From positions 158,445 to 222,444 of the forward strand of contig NZ_MJIL01000092.1 of the NCBI RefSeq assembly GCF_001939735.1: a stretch of DNA of 64,000 nucleotides. The letters run 5' to 3'. The position numbers and the translations under genes are program-made. How positions within the stretch are numbered: the stretch's first letter is position 1; each line of letters opens with the position of its first letter. Source of the stretch: Photobacterium proteolyticum. Its GTDB lineage: Bacteria; Pseudomonadota; Gammaproteobacteria; Enterobacterales; Vibrionaceae. This document shows, piece by piece, positions 1 through 8,572 of the stretch. Below the pieces are notes generated by a model. That model did no database searches. It saw only the letters and a list, made by a program, of their open reading frames with translations, and was not told the origin of the DNA.

Positions 1-582
1 TGGGGGAGTCAGCCCAGCGTGGCGACGGATATTGCGATATCTCTTTTTAAAGACAATAACGCGCAGAGTGTTTTAATTCCCGGTGCAGGCTATGGAAGAA
101 ACAGTAAAGCACTTACCTCTGACGGGTTTGATATAACGGGTATTGAAATATCTTCTTCTGCCTGCCAATTAGCAGAGGGCTATGATCCGGCGATGACGCT
201 GCTTAATTGCTCTCTTTTTGACGCCCCGTTGCCCGCTGAAGAATTTGATGCCGTTTTTTGCTTCGATGTCCTTCATCTGTTTCTTGAAGAAGAACGTCGT
301 CGATTTATTGCCAAATGTGCAGATCTTGTAAAGCCAAACGGCCTTATGTTTTTTACGGTCCTATCGGAAAACGATGATTATTTTGGAAGTGGGGTTGAAG
401 TAGAACCTGGCACCTTTGAAGTGAAAGCTGGAAAATATATTCACTTTTTTACAGCGGGTGATTTAAGGGATAGCTTTCAACGGTACTGTATTCTTCAAGA
501 GGGGCAATTTAAAGACAGCGTCAAACATGCAAAACATGGCCTCAAAGAATATCAGGTACGATACATTTGTGTTCGAAAGTAA
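1..582 (+). CDS. Class I SAM-dependent methyltransferase (5' end outside window)
   Basis: The reading frame is open from base 1, reading WGSQPS before a possible GTG at 19, so the true start probably lies upstream. The glycine-rich SAM-binding motif IPGAGYGRNSKAL is followed by GIEISSSAC (acidic end of strand 2) and FDAVFCFDVLHLF (motif IV region), the usual Rossmann methyltransferase order. The substrate cannot be told; the closest look is to small YfiC/TehB/thiopurine-type methyltransferases. The next gene starts 29 bp downstream on the same strand and may be co-transcribed. The surrounding DNA is A+T-rich, as in accessory regions. Confidence 0.8.
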   Translation, partial: WGSQPSVATDIAISLFKDNNAQSVLIPGAGYGRNSKALTSDGFDITGIEISSSACQLAEGYDPAMTLLNCSLFDAPLPAEEFDAVFCFDVLHLFLEEERRRFIAKCADLVKPNGLMFFTVLSENDDYFGSGVEVEPGTFEVKAGKYIHFFTAGDLRDSFQRYCILQEGQFKDSVKHAKHGLKEYQVRYICVRK

Positions 583-611
583 GTTCTTTATAGAAGCTCT
601 AAAGAGGTGAA

Positions 612-1061
612 ATGAAGTTTGTAGACTTAAAGAGTATAAACCTCGACAGATTAGTTGCCTTTCTAAACGAAAACGACATTAGGGCGCATTTAATCAAACA
701 TGCGTTGTATGACACTCAAACTGCTCAAGAATGGGTAAATAGCAAGCTGGCGCTTGATGCATTGGAGGGGTGTTATGTTCGTGCAATCGAAGTCGAAGGT
801 TCATTAGCAGGCTGGTGTGGGATCCAACCCGATGACTCTGTTTATGAAATTGCTATTGTATTGCAGAAAAGCTGTTGGGGCATGGGTATTCCTGTATTCA
901 GACAGTTATTGGAAACAGCCAAAAAGATGGGCCATAAAGAAGTCGTGCTTAACTTGCTGGACAGTAGGCCACAATATGAAAGCTTGCGTCGCCTGGCGAG
1001 TAAAGTAGAGAAAAGACATATTCATGGGGGCTGCTTTACGACGTATCATATTTTGTTGTGA
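612..1061 (+). CDS. GNAT-like N-acetyltransferase
   Basis: A 149-residue protein, the size of a single GNAT domain. Residues about 60-110 carry AGWCGIQPDDSVYEIAIVL followed by KSCWGMGIPVFRQLLETAKK, which looks like strand 4 and the acetyl-CoA loop/helix of GNAT folds (a degenerate R/Q-x-x-G-x-G/A). The C-terminal part is short. The substrate is unknown. The ATG is preceded by the purine-rich sequence AAAGAGGTGAA. It follows the methyltransferase closely and may be its operon partner. The family call is by pattern only. Confidence 0.65.
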   Translation: MKFVDLKSINLDRLVAFLNENDIRAHLIKHALYDTQTAQEWVNSKLALDALEGCYVRAIEVEGSLAGWCGIQPDDSVYEIAIVLQKSCWGMGIPVFRQLLETAKKMGHKEVVLNLLDSRPQYESLRRLASKVEKRHIHGGCFTTYHILL

Positions 1062-1718
1062 GTCATGGTTTCTTCCAGCTGTCAGGTGTGAGTCAATCCG
1101 CGGTGAGATGTCTGAAAATGTTGCAAGGCATATCGCTGATTAACGTGTAGGTGATTTTATCTAAGTTAAATAGGCTCATTACATACTAGAATATAAAAAT
1201 GAATGGTATATAAATAGAGTATATATCGTTTCTGCACTTCTTAAGCTATCTGGTCGACACTCCGAGTAAAGTATCGATAAGTGGCATGGTAAGGCTATGT
1301 GGGTAGTACTTACAGTTTTGTGTGTTTACATTAGCATCTAATGATGCTTGTATTAGTTGCTAAAAAAAATAAATAAAGCAGGATAATATCCCAACTATTT
1401 CCAAGGTTTTTTAGTTTTTGGTGGTTTGTATATTGTCAATGACTTGTGTTTTGGCTTTTTACCTCCGTATTCTGTAGGGTAAATATTGTTTGATATTCAA
1501 TCTGTAGAGATTAATTTTGTTTACCATGATAACTTTAGTTAATGTGTTTGTTTTCTTTTTTTTTGGTAAGTTTACATTTTATTCTGTTAGCTCATCGAAC
1601 TTGAGATTTTTCTCCTTCCCGTTTATAACTTTACATTCTCCAGATTTTCAGGTTTTGGCAATGTTCAGCTTGGTTTAATTATATTTTGGTGAAATACCAC
1701 TCTAACAAGAAATAGATA
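1062..1718. other. A+T-rich intergenic region, no gene seen
   Basis: About 650 bp with many stops in all frames and T-rich runs. I see no ORF, tRNA or clear repeat. It presumably holds the promoter of the exported protein that starts at 1719. Confidence 0.6.
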
Positions 1719-3263
1719 ATGAAGAAAATAACAATAGCTTATATTGTAGTCATCCAAATGCTTTATAGTTTACCCGCATTAGGCCAATTGATACTCCCCG
1801 TGAACAAAGCATGCGATGAGCAGTTTATTAATGACATGGTGTCACTTAAGACAACTAAACCCTCTAATTATTATTACTATCACTACATTGCTAGTGGGGG
1901 ATGTCAGGGTGTGGAATTAAGTGAAGATCGATTTGATAGGATTAATAAGCACTTTGCTAAGTTAGGCAATTTGGATGCGAAATGGGCGTTGGGTGAAGGT
2001 TATAAAGAATTGGTTAAAAACGCTCGATTGGGTTCTATTGCAGCTAAAGGAAAAATTGTACAAGCGAATACAGTGCAAGAAACACCACACTTTAGCCGTG
2101 ATAAAGACCTTGATGCATTGCAGCTATCTGATGAGATAAAACAACGCTATGTCAGTGAGATATTGGAGCTAGCCGAAAAGGGCGATATTCGCGCACTTCG
2201 TACTGCTTTGGTGTACTACCTATGGACGCCGCTGTCTCTTTCTGGTTCGGATACTGATGCCATTAAGGCTACCAATAGACTGAAAAATGCGCAACGTTTG
2301 GTTAAGCGTTTTGGTGATCAATACGGATGGCTAAAAATGCTTTACAAAATCTGGCTTTTAGAAGCGAAAGATGTGGCTTGGTGTACTCAAAGCTTTGAGG
2401 GAAAGCAATATACATCAGGTTTCGAAAAAGATCTGGAAACATTTAGTAGGCCATTACTTTGTAGCAGCGTTTTTGACAAAGAATTATATGAGCAGATTCG
2501 GCTTATGGATGAAGTCAGTCGGATACGTGACTTTAAGGAGCAACTAGTTTCGTTAGATGCCAACTTTACCGGCAATATGCAGGCTAGGTTAAAGAAACTG
2601 AAGGAATGGGATAAGGCGGCTAATCACATTGCACTGTTGGCATACTTTAACGTTCCGTTAGCCAAGGAAATGTTGGCGTTTATGCTAACTTCCTTGCCTT
2701 ATGAGCCAAATCGAAATCTTGCAGGTTTTTACTGGATAGATTTGGACCATGAACCTTCCCCTTTAATGCGACTCATCAGTAGTGTGAATGGTAAAAATGG
2801 CTATAATATTAATAAAAAAATAACGGAGCAGGTTATACCAGAGATCTTGGCGAGCGAGAAACATTTTGGAATGAGTTACCTTTATCAAGGGAGGCTCGAC
2901 GATTACTACAAGTTCACCTTAAAAAATGTGCTCCCTAAAGGAGATTTGCCAACACTATATAGTTTTTACTTAATGTTTAAATTCGAAGATAATACTCGTG
3001 CTTGGGCAATGATTAAAGCTCTGGAACAATACGATACCAATATGGCTAATCAGTTAGCTGCAGACTTCACTGCCAGCGGCCTTCACCAACCCGATAGGCT
3101 AGCTGTTGAAAAAGTAATGGCTGAAATCAAGCCTTATTTACCTGAAAGAAGCAAAGCCCACTACTCTCAGATAGATTGGCGTAGGGATATTAAACCATAC
3201 TTGTTGTTACAGCTGTCATTGATGATTGAACAAGGAATAAGTAAAAATCAGAGAATTAAGTAA
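1719..3263 (+). CDS. Exported protein of unknown function (514 aa)
   Basis: The N-terminus (MKKITIAYIVVIQMLYSLPALG) is a typical Sec signal peptide, so the protein should be periplasmic or on the cell surface. The mature part is helix-rich with alternating charged and hydrophobic stretches. Segments such as KLGNLDAKWALGEGYKEL and AEKGDIRALRTALVYYL recall Sel1/TPR-type helical repeats, but I cannot define a regular period. It stands alone, with long A+T-rich DNA upstream and gloA convergent downstream. Codon use looks A+T-rich like the two preceding genes, consistent with an accessory insert. I do not recognise a family. Confidence 0.7.
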   Translation: MKKITIAYIVVIQMLYSLPALGQLILPVNKACDEQFINDMVSLKTTKPSNYYYYHYIASGGCQGVELSEDRFDRINKHFAKLGNLDAKWALGEGYKELVKNARLGSIAAKGKIVQANTVQETPHFSRDKDLDALQLSDEIKQRYVSEILELAEKGDIRALRTALVYYLWTPLSLSGSDTDAIKATNRLKNAQRLVKRFGDQYGWLKMLYKIWLLEAKDVAWCTQSFEGKQYTSGFEKDLETFSRPLLCSSVFDKELYEQIRLMDEVSRIRDFKEQLVSLDANFTGNMQARLKKLKEWDKAANHIALLAYFNVPLAKEMLAFMLTSLPYEPNRNLAGFYWIDLDHEPSPLMRLISSVNGKNGYNINKKITEQVIPEILASEKHFGMSYLYQGRLDDYYKFTLKNVLPKGDLPTLYSFYLMFKFEDNTRAWAMIKALEQYDTNMANQLAADFTASGLHQPDRLAVEKVMAEIKPYLPERSKAHYSQIDWRRDIKPYLLLQLSLMIEQGISKNQRIK

Positions 3264-3324
3264 GGTATCTATCTCTACTCGTTTTGAAAATAAAACGCTA
3301 AAGGTGCTTAGTAAACTCTATGGC

Positions 3325-3711
3325 TTATTTGCTAACTTGGATGAGTTCAATTTGATAGCCGTCAGGATCGGTGATGAATGCAATGTGGGTCGAACCGCCT
3401 TTTACCGGGCCTGGTTCGCGAGTGACGTTGCCACCTTGCGCTTTGATCTTGTCACAGGCAGCATAAATATCGTCAACTCCCAGAGCCAGATGGCCGAAAG
3501 CATTACCCATCTCATACTGATTGGTGTCCCAGTTATAGGTCAGCTCGATAGTGGTACCTTCTGGCTGATCCTCATACCCCACAAACACTAGCGTATATCG
3601 GTATTCAGTGTTTTCTGTTCTGTCTAAAACGCTCATACCTAGCACCTGGGTATAGAACTCGATAGATTGGTCCAGATCAGTAACGCGAATCATGGTGTGC
3701 AAGAATTTCAT
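3325..3711 (-). CDS. gloA: Lactoylglutathione lyase (glyoxalase I)
   Basis: This cytosolic enzyme converts the hemithioacetal of methylglyoxal and glutathione to S-lactoylglutathione. It has 128 residues, close to the E. coli enzyme. Two beta-alpha-beta-beta-beta modules are visible, starting FLHTMIRVTDLDQSIEFY and FGHLALGVDDIYAACDKI. All four metal ligands known from E. coli GloA are at the expected positions: His5, Glu56, His74 and Glu122. It is a single gene, convergent with the exported protein to its left and divergent from the 2OG oxygenase to its right. The ATG start matches the family's N-terminus exactly. Confidence 0.95.
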   Translation of the reverse strand: MKFLHTMIRVTDLDQSIEFYTQVLGMSVLDRTENTEYRYTLVFVGYEDQPEGTTIELTYNWDTNQYEMGNAFGHLALGVDDIYAACDKIKAQGGNVTREPGPVKGGSTHIAFITDPDGYQIELIQVSK

Positions 3712-4138
3712 AATTAGCCCTTAATACGCTTTTCCCGGCTCGCTCATAGGCCTTTTAATCCGGCTGCGTTGTGAAGATGGATGGTGACAAATCTGGCAGT
3801 GAAGATAGCGCGATTGGTCACGTTCGTAAAATTATGGTTTTTTATATTTTTAATAAATTAGCGTTATTATCTTTGCGTGCTGATTTTCGAAGTAAAGCCT
3901 TAGTCTGTGTGGGTATTGCTGCGCAAACGGTTAGGCAATCGATTGATTGTTGATCTGGGTAAACTGTGTGTTTCCAAAAAGCCTATGTTTCGAACTTGTT
4001 ACAGACTGGTTTAGTCAATAAAATCCGCACTAATAATAACGATTTCATTGCTGATGAAGTGCCCCCTCAAGAGGGTAAGTAATGGGATCAATAAAAGTCT
4101 TCAGTCAAAACAACCAGTCAGCCAAAAGAAGAAGTACT
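3712..4138. other. Intergenic region between divergent gloA and the 2OG oxygenase
   Basis: This 427-bp divergent spacer should hold promoters for both flanking genes. A 60-codon open frame at 3771-3953 has no recognisable product and no good ribosome binding site, so I did not call it. I see no repeat or hairpin of note. Confidence 0.5.
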
Positions 4139-4978
4139 ATGAAATTGGAAGCAGTCGATTATACCGCCGCGAACGCCGAAGAGCTATTTGTCGAGTCATT
4201 ACGCAATACCGGTTTTGGGGTCCTGAAAAATCACCCGATCCAGCAAAAACTAGTCAGTTCAATTTATGAAAATTGGAATGAGTTCTTCAACAGTGAAGAT
4301 AAAAATGATTTCCGGTTTAATGTTGAAACTCAAGATGGTTTTTTCCCATCAGAAGTGTCTGAAATTGCGAAGGGTCATACCAAAAAAGACATTAAAGAGT
4401 ACTTCCACTATTACCCTTGGGGTCAATGTCCTGAGGCGCTGAAAGCTGAGCTTCAGAACTATTATGACGAAGCAAACAAACTAGCCGCTGAGTTGCTATC
4501 ATGGGTAGAGAAGCACTCGCCTGATGATGTTTCTAAACTGTATTCTCAGCCTCTTTCAAGCATGATTGACGGTAGTTCCCAGACCTTGCTACGAGTTCTG
4601 CATTACCCGCCGCTGAAAGGTGACGAAGAGCTGGGCGCTATCCGTGCCGGTGCCCATGAAGATATTAATCTGCTTACCGTATTACCTGCTGCCAATGAAC
4701 CTGGTCTGCAGGTTAAGAGCAAAGAAGGGGAGTGGCTGGATGTACCGTGTGATTTCGGTAATCTGATCATCAATATCGGCGACATGCTACAGGAAGCGTC
4801 TGGCGGTTATTTCCCGTCTACAACTCACCGTGTTGTCAACCCGGAAGGGACGGACAAGTCAAAGGCCCGTATATCGCTTCCTTTGTTTTTGCATCCAAAA
4901 CCAGAGGTTGTACTGTCTGAACGTCATACAGCAAATAGCTACCTCATGGAGCGCCTGAAAGAACTGGGTGTGATTTAA
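4139..4978 (+). CDS. 2-oxoglutarate/Fe(II)-dependent oxygenase, isopenicillin N synthase-like
   Basis: A 279-residue protein from ATG 4139 (an in-frame ATG at 4082 would add 19 unrelated residues; AAGAAG lies just ahead of 4139, and vibrio relatives as I recall them begin MKLE). The double-stranded beta-helix metal triad is present: His173-x-Asp175 in AGAHEDINLLTV and His230 in STTHRVVNP. The 2-oxoglutarate-binding Arg-x-Ser follows at 244-246. The family includes plant and fungal hydroxylases, ethylene-forming enzymes and IPNS. The substrate of the vibrio clade is not known to me. It is monocistronic, with a strong terminator directly downstream. Confidence 0.88.
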   Translation: MKLEAVDYTAANAEELFVESLRNTGFGVLKNHPIQQKLVSSIYENWNEFFNSEDKNDFRFNVETQDGFFPSEVSEIAKGHTKKDIKEYFHYYPWGQCPEALKAELQNYYDEANKLAAELLSWVEKHSPDDVSKLYSQPLSSMIDGSSQTLLRVLHYPPLKGDEELGAIRAGAHEDINLLTVLPAANEPGLQVKSKEGEWLDVPCDFGNLIINIGDMLQEASGGYFPSTTHRVVNPEGTDKSKARISLPLFLHPKPEVVLSERHTANSYLMERLKELGVI

Positions 4979-5007
4979 ACCCTAAGTCCAATATTTTATA
5001 TAGCCAA

Positions 5008-5034
5008 CGCCAGTCTTTCATGACTGGCGTTTTT
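5008..5034 (+). terminator. Rho-independent terminator after the 2OG oxygenase
   Basis: The stem CGCCAGTC / GACTGGCG with a short loop is followed by TTTTTGTTTG, 30 bp after the oxygenase stop codon. Confidence 0.85.
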
Positions 5035-5055
5035 GTTTGTACTTCCGATTTTCTG

Positions 5056-5079
5056 TATACCCAAGCTAGCTTGGGTATA
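5056..5079. repeat. TATACCCAA palindromic element, compact copy
   Basis: A perfect 24-bp palindrome with arms TATACCCAAGCT and AGCTTGGGTATA. The outer TATACCCAA/TTGGGTATA is shared with elements at 17047 and 27931. Such short intergenic palindromes are, from memory, common in Vibrionaceae; their function is unknown. Confidence 0.7.
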
Positions 5080-5097
5080 AACAGGAACTGTTAGTTT

Positions 5098-5118
5098 ATT
5101 TCATCCCTATTTCTTACT
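5098..5118. repeat. 21-bp motif, copy 1, upstream of small membrane protein A
   Basis: Starts ATTTCATCCCTA and ends TTCTTACT. It matches 20 of 21 bases of the copy at 5853-5873. Each copy lies upstream of one of two paralogous small membrane protein genes, so it may be a shared operator or a relic of segmental duplication. Confidence 0.65.
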
Positions 5119-5304
5119 TATTTTTCTCATAAAATAAACCTCGTCAATAGATTGTGATTTGCGTTCGATTGAAATGCGTAACGAAGTCGTTTTTTGCTGT
5201 CTGTCCGTGATATCCGGTGAGATACGAATTGTTGTGAACCCGTTTTAAAGTTTTTCTACGTAACTCTGTGTTAGGCAGGTCGTCCCTGTCATTAAGGAAA
5301 TACA

Positions 5305-5526
5305 ATGGCGAAATACATTGCACTAGCTATATCCTTTTTCAGCATTTACTTGGCTACGCGGTTAGCTGATTATTGGATGATTAGCTTTGCTGTGATTGGG
5401 TATTTTATCGTGGTTTTTGCTTTTATCCTGGATGCAAGCTCCAAGAGAAAACCTACGAAAAAACCGGTTTATATGACGCTCTATGATGACGATCTGTTAG
5501 CTCAGCATCCTCACAACGCAGACTAG
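5305..5526 (+). CDS. Small two-helix membrane protein A (73 aa)
   Basis: Two hydrophobic segments (about 3-19 and 24-44) are followed by a basic stretch (SSKRKPTKKP) and a short hydrophilic tail, suggesting an inner-membrane protein with a cytoplasmic C-terminus. It is clearly paralogous to the protein at 5937-6152: both begin M-x-KYIALA and share FSIYLA-x-RL and a hydrophobic segment ending ILDAS-like. TTAAGGAAA precedes the ATG. It lies at the head of a run of small membrane genes ending in a BaeSR-like system. Function unknown; an envelope-stress accessory role is inferred only from position. Confidence 0.75.
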   Translation: MAKYIALAISFFSIYLATRLADYWMISFAVIGYFIVVFAFILDASSKRKPTKKPVYMTLYDDDLLAQHPHNAD

Positions 5527-5577
5527 ATTGCAAACCAAAGTCATATTTAAAATTAATCGGGTATTAAGGAAGAAATG

Positions 5578-5757
5578 ATGCCTAAGTATATTTCGTTGTT
5601 ACTATCATTTATTTGCCTGTTATCTTCTTTGTATTTGAAAGAAATCATGCTGACAGCGATTTTCGTTACAAGCTTTTTTGCAATTCTATATGGCGTAATC
5701 AGAGATGAAATACAAACAAAGAAGAGAGCGAAAGCGTCAGTGTTTATTTATTATTAG
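5578..5757 (+). CDS. Small membrane protein B (59 aa)
   Basis: It has two hydrophobic segments and a basic C-terminal tail (KKRAKASVFIYY). The N-terminus MPKYISLLLSFICLL is a distant version of protein A's. An ATG at 5575 is also in frame, but AAGGA at 5566-5570 is better spaced for 5578. The ribosome-binding region TAAGGAAGAAAT recurs exactly ahead of the ORF at 6190, which also begins with a related peptide, suggesting duplication of an A-B gene pair. Function unknown. Confidence 0.65.
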   Translation: MPKYISLLLSFICLLSSLYLKEIMLTAIFVTSFFAILYGVIRDEIQTKKRAKASVFIYY

Positions 5758-5852
5758 TATGCTAATAACTTTCATGTAAAAATCCCCCTATATTTCAGGC
5801 GCTGGTCGCTTTTGGCTGGTGCCTGGAATATTCCCTTCCATATTGTTTGCAC

Positions 5853-5873
5853 ATTTCATCCCTAATTCTTACT
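5853..5873. repeat. 21-bp motif, copy 2, upstream of small membrane protein C
   Basis: Differs from the copy at 5098-5118 at one base. It lies 64 bp ahead of the start of protein C. Confidence 0.65.
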
Positions 5874-5936
5874 AACTTCCTCTTTATTATGAACTCAAGT
5901 CGACAGCATAGGCGTTGTGATGATTGAGAGGACCCA

Positions 5937-6152
5937 ATGACTAAATATATCGCATTGGCTATGGCATTGTTTAGTATCTATCTCGCTGTACGCTTAGAGG
6001 ATTTTGGGATGGTTAGCTTGTCATTATTGGGCTATTTGGTGGTTATCGTCACATTCATTATCGATGCGTCAGCCAAGAAACTGTCTAAGCCGGTTTCACT
6101 AGATGCTGCATTTACAGATGACTTGATATCTTCATCATTTCGCAGGCACTAA
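5937..6152 (+). CDS. Small two-helix membrane protein C, paralogue of A (71 aa)
   Basis: MTKYIALAMALFSIYLAVRLEDFGM parallels MAKYIALAISFFSIYLATRLADYWM of protein A, and IIDASAKKLSKPVS parallels ILDASSKRKPTKKPVY. There are two transmembrane helices and a hydrophilic tail with acidic and serine residues. GAGAGGACCC provides a ribosome binding site. With A it defines an expanded small-protein family next to baeSR-like genes. No known family is recognised. Confidence 0.75.
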   Translation: MTKYIALAMALFSIYLAVRLEDFGMVSLSLLGYLVVIVTFIIDASAKKLSKPVSLDAAFTDDLISSSFRRH

Positions 6153-6189
6153 CGACTGAATACTCTGTGGTCAGCTAAGGAAGAAATCC

Positions 6190-7827
6190 ATGGCGCCGAA
6201 GTGTTTTGCATTGCTTCTATCTCTTACGAAAAGTGTATCTCGTAATCGCTTGGTATATCTGTTTTTTCAAGCAGAAGGTATTCTAGTAAATAGACTGAAC
6301 CTCAATAGAATGAATTCAATGTTACTTAAATTGTCTGGTATACAAAGGCATATACGATTCAAGGCGATTGCCATGATAGTGGCGACGACCTTGATTGGAT
6401 CGGTCACACTGGTTGTTTTGACAAAAGCTTCAATGGACAAGGGCTTTCTTCGTTATGTAAATAGTGCAGAGCAGGCCAGGGTAGAGCAACTTACGACATT
6501 GTTAGAACAACAGTTGACGGGGTTTCTGGATAGCCGGGCAAGTCCTCATTACTGGTGGCCAACGCTAGTCAATTCGACAAGATCGCAAGAGTCTGAGCAA
6601 TGGCGACGCCCGCCACCGCCTTCTCGTAATCAACAATGGGATTCTAGGCCGCCTAAGTTTGATGGAGCTTCTGATCATAGTCTTCCTCCGCCAAGGCCCG
6701 CAGGGTGGGCTCGTGGTAGCATTTCAATGGAATTTGAACAGCGCGTTATGTTATTGGATGCCAATAAGCATAGAATTATTGGTCCCCCCAATCACTCTGA
6801 TGAGGTTTTGTATCCAATTTACAGTCAAGGTGAACTGATTGCCTATCTGGGGCACATTCCGCAGAAAAGCTTGGTTGAGGCAACAGAAGTTCAGTTTGTC
6901 GAAGAGTTTAATTTCAGCCTGCTTTGGATATGGCTAGTCTCTTGTGCTGTCACGTTGGCCGTCGCCTATCCATGGGCCAATTCCCTGATAAAAACTATCG
7001 AGGTCTTTAACAAGGGGGTTCGACAGCTTGCTCAGGGGACATACGGCTCTCGGGTAGCCATAGATCGAAAGGATGAACTAGGGCAACTTGCAACAGACAT
7101 TAATCACCTGGCAACTGTGCTGGAGCGGAATGAACAAGCTCGTCAACAGTGGATAGCCGATATTTCGCATGAGCTTAGAAATCCAATTGCGATTATGCAG
7201 GCAGAAGTTGAGGCTGTACAGGATGGTGTCAGGGAGAATAACGATTCGACAATTAAGTCACTGCATTATAACGTGACGCACTTGTCTCACCTGGTCAATG
7301 ACCTCTATGAGCTGTCGATGAGTGATATCGGTGCATTGAGTTATACAAAGTTTGAAGCCTCTCCTGTCGCCTTGCTGGAGCAGTGTGTTGATCTTTATCG
7401 GGATGCGTTTGACGAAAAGAGACTGAGCTTGTTACTGATTTTCCGTGGTGACCCTGATGTGATGAAAAACATGTCGTTGCAGATGGATCAGAACAGAATT
7501 CAACAGCTTTTCTCTAATTTATTGAAGAACTCATTAAAGTACACAGATGCCGGTGGTGGGCTTGAAGTTGTATGTAGTAATACGGAAGATAAACAGCTGG
7601 TTATCGAGTTTAATGATTCATCTCCTGGCTTGACTGATAACGATCTGGGGCAGGTTTTTGAACGGCTATACCGTGTAGACCCGTCTCGTCATCGCCATAC
7701 AGCTGGTGGGGCGGGGTTGGGGTTGTCTATTTGCAAGAGCATAGCCGAAGCACACGGAATGACACTAACAGCTGGGCATTCCTCTCTGGGCGGGGTGAGT
7801 ATGAAGGTGGTTATCACGTGGGAGTAA
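6190..7827 (+). CDS. BaeS-like sensor histidine kinase with atypical N-terminus
   Basis: An inner-membrane sensor kinase. A first transmembrane helix lies near residues 58-82, then a periplasmic domain with an unusual proline-rich stretch (PPPPSRNQ to PPPRPAGW, about 138-175), a second helix (about 241-263), HAMP, the H-box ISHELRNPIAI, and the ATPase N and G boxes (NLLKNSLKY, GAGLGLSI). The kinase core resembles E. coli BaeS. The start at 6190 has a good AAGGA site, but the first 40 residues resemble small protein B (MAPKCFALLLSL) and not a kinase leader. ATG 6310 would give a conventional length. It is followed 4-7 bp later by its regulator. Confidence 0.85.
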   Translation: MAPKCFALLLSLTKSVSRNRLVYLFFQAEGILVNRLNLNRMNSMLLKLSGIQRHIRFKAIAMIVATTLIGSVTLVVLTKASMDKGFLRYVNSAEQARVEQLTTLLEQQLTGFLDSRASPHYWWPTLVNSTRSQESEQWRRPPPPSRNQQWDSRPPKFDGASDHSLPPPRPAGWARGSISMEFEQRVMLLDANKHRIIGPPNHSDEVLYPIYSQGELIAYLGHIPQKSLVEATEVQFVEEFNFSLLWIWLVSCAVTLAVAYPWANSLIKTIEVFNKGVRQLAQGTYGSRVAIDRKDELGQLATDINHLATVLERNEQARQQWIADISHELRNPIAIMQAEVEAVQDGVRENNDSTIKSLHYNVTHLSHLVNDLYELSMSDIGALSYTKFEASPVALLEQCVDLYRDAFDEKRLSLLLIFRGDPDVMKNMSLQMDQNRIQQLFSNLLKNSLKYTDAGGGLEVVCSNTEDKQLVIEFNDSSPGLTDNDLGQVFERLYRVDPSRHRHTAGGAGLGLSICKSIAEAHGMTLTAGHSSLGGVSMKVVITWE

Positions 7828-7834
7828 GAGTGTG

Positions 7835-8527
7835 ATGGAACATATTTTAGTGGTTGAAGATGAAGTTCAACTGGCGACACTGACGGAAGACTATCTTAAG
7901 GCGTCGGGCTACCGGACGGATGCGCTGTATGAAGGAATACAGGTGATTGAGTGGGTGAAAGCCAATGACCCGGCTTTGATTCTGCTCGACTGTATGTTGC
8001 CGGGTAAAGACGGCGTTTCGCTGTGTCGGGAGATCAGAACATTTTCGAATGTGCCGATAATAATGGTAACGGCGAAAATTGATGAGGTCGATCGGTTAGT
8101 TGGGCTTGAAATTGGCGCTGATGATTACATTTGCAAACCCTGTAGCTTGCGGGAGGTGGTCGCCAGGGTGAAGGCGGTACTGAGGCGTCATGCTGTTATT
8201 CCGGAAAACTTCATTCAGGATCCTGTCTCTGAGGAACAGGAAGAGGTCTTGCATCTGGACAAAGCACGCTTCAAGGCGACGTTAAAAGGCTCTGATCTGG
8301 ATTTAACGGCCGTAGAATTTGCCATGCTGGATATACTGGCAGCCTCACCGGGGCGGGTGTATTCCAGGGCGCAGCTGATGGAAGCGATATACCGGGACAA
8401 CAGAATTGTCAGTGAGCGGACGATCGATAGCCATATCAAGAAATTGAGAAAGAAGTTCACCGAAGTTCAACCCGATTACGAGTTAATTCACTCAGTATAT
8501 GGCGCGGGTTATAAGCTCGAATACTAG
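7835..8527 (+). CDS. BaeR-like response regulator, OmpR/PhoB family
   Basis: It has an N-terminal receiver domain with the acidic pair in VVEDEVQ, the phosphoacceptor in LILLDCMLPGKDG, the conserved threonine and lysine (MVTAK, DDYICKPCS), and a C-terminal winged helix (ERTIDSHIKKLRKKF). Stretches such as MVTAKIDEVDRLVGLEIGADDYICKP closely follow E. coli BaeR. A GTG at 7832 is also possible. It lies directly behind the sensor kinase, so the pair forms a two-component system, by homology for envelope stress and control of efflux. A hairpin terminator follows. Confidence 0.9.
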   Translation: MEHILVVEDEVQLATLTEDYLKASGYRTDALYEGIQVIEWVKANDPALILLDCMLPGKDGVSLCREIRTFSNVPIIMVTAKIDEVDRLVGLEIGADDYICKPCSLREVVARVKAVLRRHAVIPENFIQDPVSEEQEEVLHLDKARFKATLKGSDLDLTAVEFAMLDILAASPGRVYSRAQLMEAIYRDNRIVSERTIDSHIKKLRKKFTEVQPDYELIHSVYGAGYKLEY

Positions 8528-8572
8528 ATGGTAGATCTAGGTGATAGCTGGTTGATATACTGCGCGAGTAAA

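Noticed and set aside
3304..3591. Open frame of 95 codons on the plus strand
   Set aside because: It is the antisense of gloA, whose minus-strand product has all four metal ligands in place.
3771..3953. 60-codon open frame in the gloA/2OG oxygenase spacer
   Set aside because: No ribosome binding site, no recognisable product, and the composition looks non-coding.
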